Assembly (NCBI GenBank): GCA_039714535.1
Contig: JBDLJC010000013.1
Span: 11,414 to 75,413, forward strand
Length of the DNA stretch: 64,000 nt
DNA from: JAGXFP01 sp039714535
GTDB taxonomy: Bacteria; Desulfobacterota; Desulfobulbia; Desulfobulbales; JAGXFP01
Reading direction: 5' to 3'
Part shown: positions 62,659-64,000 of the stretch, piece by piece
Layout: every line of letters begins with the position of its first letter
How positions within the stretch are numbered: the first letter of the stretch is position 1
Translations under genes and position numbers: made by a program
The notes under the pieces: generated by a model
The model's input: only the letters and a program-made list of their open reading frames with translations
Databases searched by the model: none
Told to the model about the DNA's origin: nothing

Positions 62659-63633
62659 TCAGTTGGAAAGATAGTAATAGCCAGTCCCGACCAGGACAAT
62701 ACTCACCACCCGGAAGGTCTGACTGTAGAGGATCAACTCCACGGCCAGGCGCGGGCTGAAGATCCCGGCGTAATAGGGGAACTGATGGCGCATAGCCCGC
62801 ACCGGCGAGGCCAAGACATTGCCGACCAGCAGGGCCAGAACCACGTCCCGGTAACCGATGCTGGCTGCGTCAAGCAGGGCCCCGGCCGCAGCCAGACCGG
62901 CGGCAAATTCAGCGGTTACATGCAGGGCCACAATGCCCAGAGACTGCGGATGCAGCCAGGCCAGAAGAGGGGCATGGTCGGCCAACAACTGCTGGACATG
63001 GCCAAACACCCCATAGTGGTTCAATAAAAAGAACAGGATATAAACCGGCACCGTAAAGCGGATGATCTTCTTGAACCGCTTCCGAAAGCGGAGCCAACTT
63101 TTCTTCAGGGCCTCTCGCCAGGAGAGAGCGACCTTCCCTCCGGTCGTCGTTCCAGCTACCTGTTCAGCAGCCGGCCCTGGGAGCAGCAAGCGACCAGCCA
63201 CAACGACCAGGCTGGTCTGAAGAACCGCCGCAGCCAAGGTCAGTCCCACATAGATCACAGCCGCGCCTTTAATGAGTGGCGCCGTCAGAAAAAAGACCGT
63301 GGGCAGATGCAGAAAAAACCGGGGCAGACTATTGAAGAGATTAGCCAACACCAGTTCCAATTTCGGCAATTCTTTCTGATCGTAGGCCTCGGCCAGCATG
63401 GTATTAGCCGCCACCCCCGAGAAAAAGGCCATGGAAAAACTGGCGCCGGTTACCGGCGACAACCGGCCCAGCCTGGTCAAGGGAGCTGCAATCTTCGCCA
63501 CCCGTTGGGTCCAGTTGAGGGCCTCGATAAAGTTGCCCACCATCATGCCCAGAGAGACAAAGAGCAGCAGCCTCGCCAGTGGCCAGAGCAGGCCATGCCA
63601 CAGCACAGCAAGTGTCATTTCCGTAGCAAACAC
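62659..63633 (-). CDS. Nucleoside-recognition (Gate) domain membrane protein of the B12 operon
   Basis: 324 residues with eight or more hydrophobic segments. The N-terminal half reads LLFVSLGMMVGNFIEALNWTQRVAKIAAPLTRLGRLSPVTGASFSMAFFSGVAANTMLAEAY, as in Gate-domain proteins; the second half repeats the pattern after a basic cytosolic stretch (KKSWLRFRKRFKKIIRF). It starts at GTG 63633, 3 bp after the small ORF stop, which supports reinitiation; ATG 63618 is an alternative. First sizeable gene behind the riboswitch, so a cobalt or corrinoid-related transporter is plausible. Transport is inferred. Confidence 0.82.
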   Translation of the reverse strand: MFATEMTLAVLWHGLLWPLARLLLFVSLGMMVGNFIEALNWTQRVAKIAAPLTRLGRLSPVTGASFSMAFFSGVAANTMLAEAYDQKELPKLELVLANLFNSLPRFFLHLPTVFFLTAPLIKGAAVIYVGLTLAAAVLQTSLVVVAGRLLLPGPAAEQVAGTTTGGKVALSWREALKKSWLRFRKRFKKIIRFTVPVYILFFLLNHYGVFGHVQQLLADHAPLLAWLHPQSLGIVALHVTAEFAAGLAAAGALLDAASIGYRDVVLALLVGNVLASPVRAMRHQFPYYAGIFSPRLAVELILYSQTFRVVSIVLVGTGYYYLSN

Positions 63634-63636
63634 TAT

Positions 63637-63744
63637 CTACTGTACAGCGGCACGCCGCATTGACCGTAAAGAAATCTGAAAACTGTCCCAATCACTTAGG
63701 GACATAATAGTCAAGCGCAATTGCATCTGTTCCGTCAGCTTCAT
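63637..63744 (-). CDS. Small 35-residue ORF between riboswitch and permease
   Basis: Begins at ATG 63744 with a near-ideal AGGAGG 5-6 bases upstream (the best ribosome site of the operon) and ends at a TAG only 3 bp before the permease GTG. The product begins MKLTEQMQLRLTIM and continues SDWDSFQISLRS, ending RRAAVQ: basic, amphipathic, no membrane segment. No family recognised. It may be a leader peptide that loads ribosomes and couples translation to the permease, whose own start has no ribosome site. Confidence 0.6.
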   Translation of the reverse strand: MKLTEQMQLRLTIMSLSDWDSFQISLRSMRRAAVQ

Positions 63745-63784
63745 AAAAACCTCCTGTTTAACTGGAATATGGAGCCCGAGGCAT

Positions 63785-63819
63785 AAAAAAACCCCAGACC
63801 GAAATTAATCGACCTGGGG
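63785..63819 (-). terminator. Rho-independent terminator, expression platform of the B12 riboswitch
   Basis: On the minus strand CCCCAGGTCGA and the downstream TCGGTCTGGGG pair into a stem with minor mismatch around an AT-rich loop, followed by TTTTTTT. It lies between the riboswitch core and the first ORF, so cobalamin binding would favour premature termination of the whole operon. Confidence 0.88.
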
Positions 63820-63874
63820 ATTCCCTTTCTATCCGCAAGATCAGTCAATACACCCCTTGTCCACGGGAATGCAT

Positions 63875-64000
63875 TACTTTTTACAGGTAGGTCTTCTGAC
63901 TCCCGGATCATCCCCCAACCGCACCTTCCCATCTTAGGTAAAAGATAGTGGCAAAAAGCGGTTTCAGTCCCCGGTTACAGCGGCGGGCCCGTCCCGGATT
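63875..64000 (-). promoter_or_regulatory. Cobalamin riboswitch (5' end cut by the window edge)
   Basis: Reading the minus strand from the right edge: GGGACGGGCCCGCCGCTGTAA, GCCACT, GGGAAGG and the B12 box GGAGTCAGAAGACCTACCTGT (63883-63903). These match the conserved core of the cobalamin riboswitch. It precedes a terminator and the 12-kb B12 operon, so it should switch the operon off when adenosylcobalamin is plentiful. The 5' end of the element is outside the window. Confidence 0.93.

Overview
The window looks like chromosomal DNA from an anaerobic, Gram-negative, sulfate- or metal-reducing-type bacterium, most likely a Desulfobacterota member near Desulfobulbales. This is inferred from gene content, not from a marker gene: an outer-membrane multiheme cytochrome conduit, a class II B12-dependent ribonucleotide reductase, an early-cobalt B12 operon with an exported CbiK chelatase, LpxI in the lipid A operon, a PxxKW small protein and many two-component genes. 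I found no tRNA, rRNA, CRISPR array or insertion sequence.

Layout. 1-3.9 kb: 5' part of glgP (with a 48-bp in-frame duplication), cca, a ParB-like gene and yjbQ. 4.4-6.6 kb: an exported four-unit coiled-coil protein and a convergent Sel1-repeat protein with a large internal duplication. 6.9-14.8 kb: a plus-strand electron-transfer locus of decaheme lipoprotein, MtrB/PioB-type barrel, orphan ABC-type binding protein, 13-heme lipoprotein and Pro/Lys-rich exported protein. 15.3-17.7 kb: nrdJ behind two NrdR boxes. 18-26.4 kb (minus): lpxD-fabZ-lpxA-lpxI, a MurU-like nucleotidyltransferase with an AmgK-like kinase, der, and an overlapping histidine kinase. 26.5-33.4 kb: ihfA, pilC, PxxKW protein, two unknowns, a BI-1 protein, a Cys-less SUMF1-like protein and arsC.

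33.5-40.2 kb (minus): a signalling block with a histidine kinase, an NtrC-type regulator, a REC-PATAN-Roadblock protein, a Cys-rich unknown and a ParA-Roadblock protein. 40.3-42.9 kb: housekeeping genes. 43.2-46.2 kb: an AT-rich three-gene cassette (membrane-anchored protein, PIN-GNAT-PUA-like fusion, ASCH-like protein) resembling an RNA-targeting toxin or defence module. 46.5-51 kb: HTH/zinc-ribbon regulator, sugar-kinase-like protein, half a rhodanese, a FadL-caspase chimera next to a DUF4384 protein, a 3'-5' exonuclease and FKBP.

51.2-64 kb (minus): one long B12 operon. A cobalamin riboswitch and terminator at the right edge are followed by a 35-codon ORF, a Gate-domain permease, exported cbiK, btuC-btuD-btuF, cbiA, cbiC, cbiD, cbiET, cbiL, cbiF, cbiG and cbiH. 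The precorrin-6A reductase (cbiJ/cobK) is absent from the window. B12 made here would serve NrdJ, among other enzymes.

The least ordinary items are the paired CX3CH haem motifs in both cytochromes, the PIN-GNAT-PUA/ASCH cassette, the two Roadblock fusions, the FadL-caspase chimera and the small ORF behind the riboswitch. Functions are read from motifs and context only; no database search was run.
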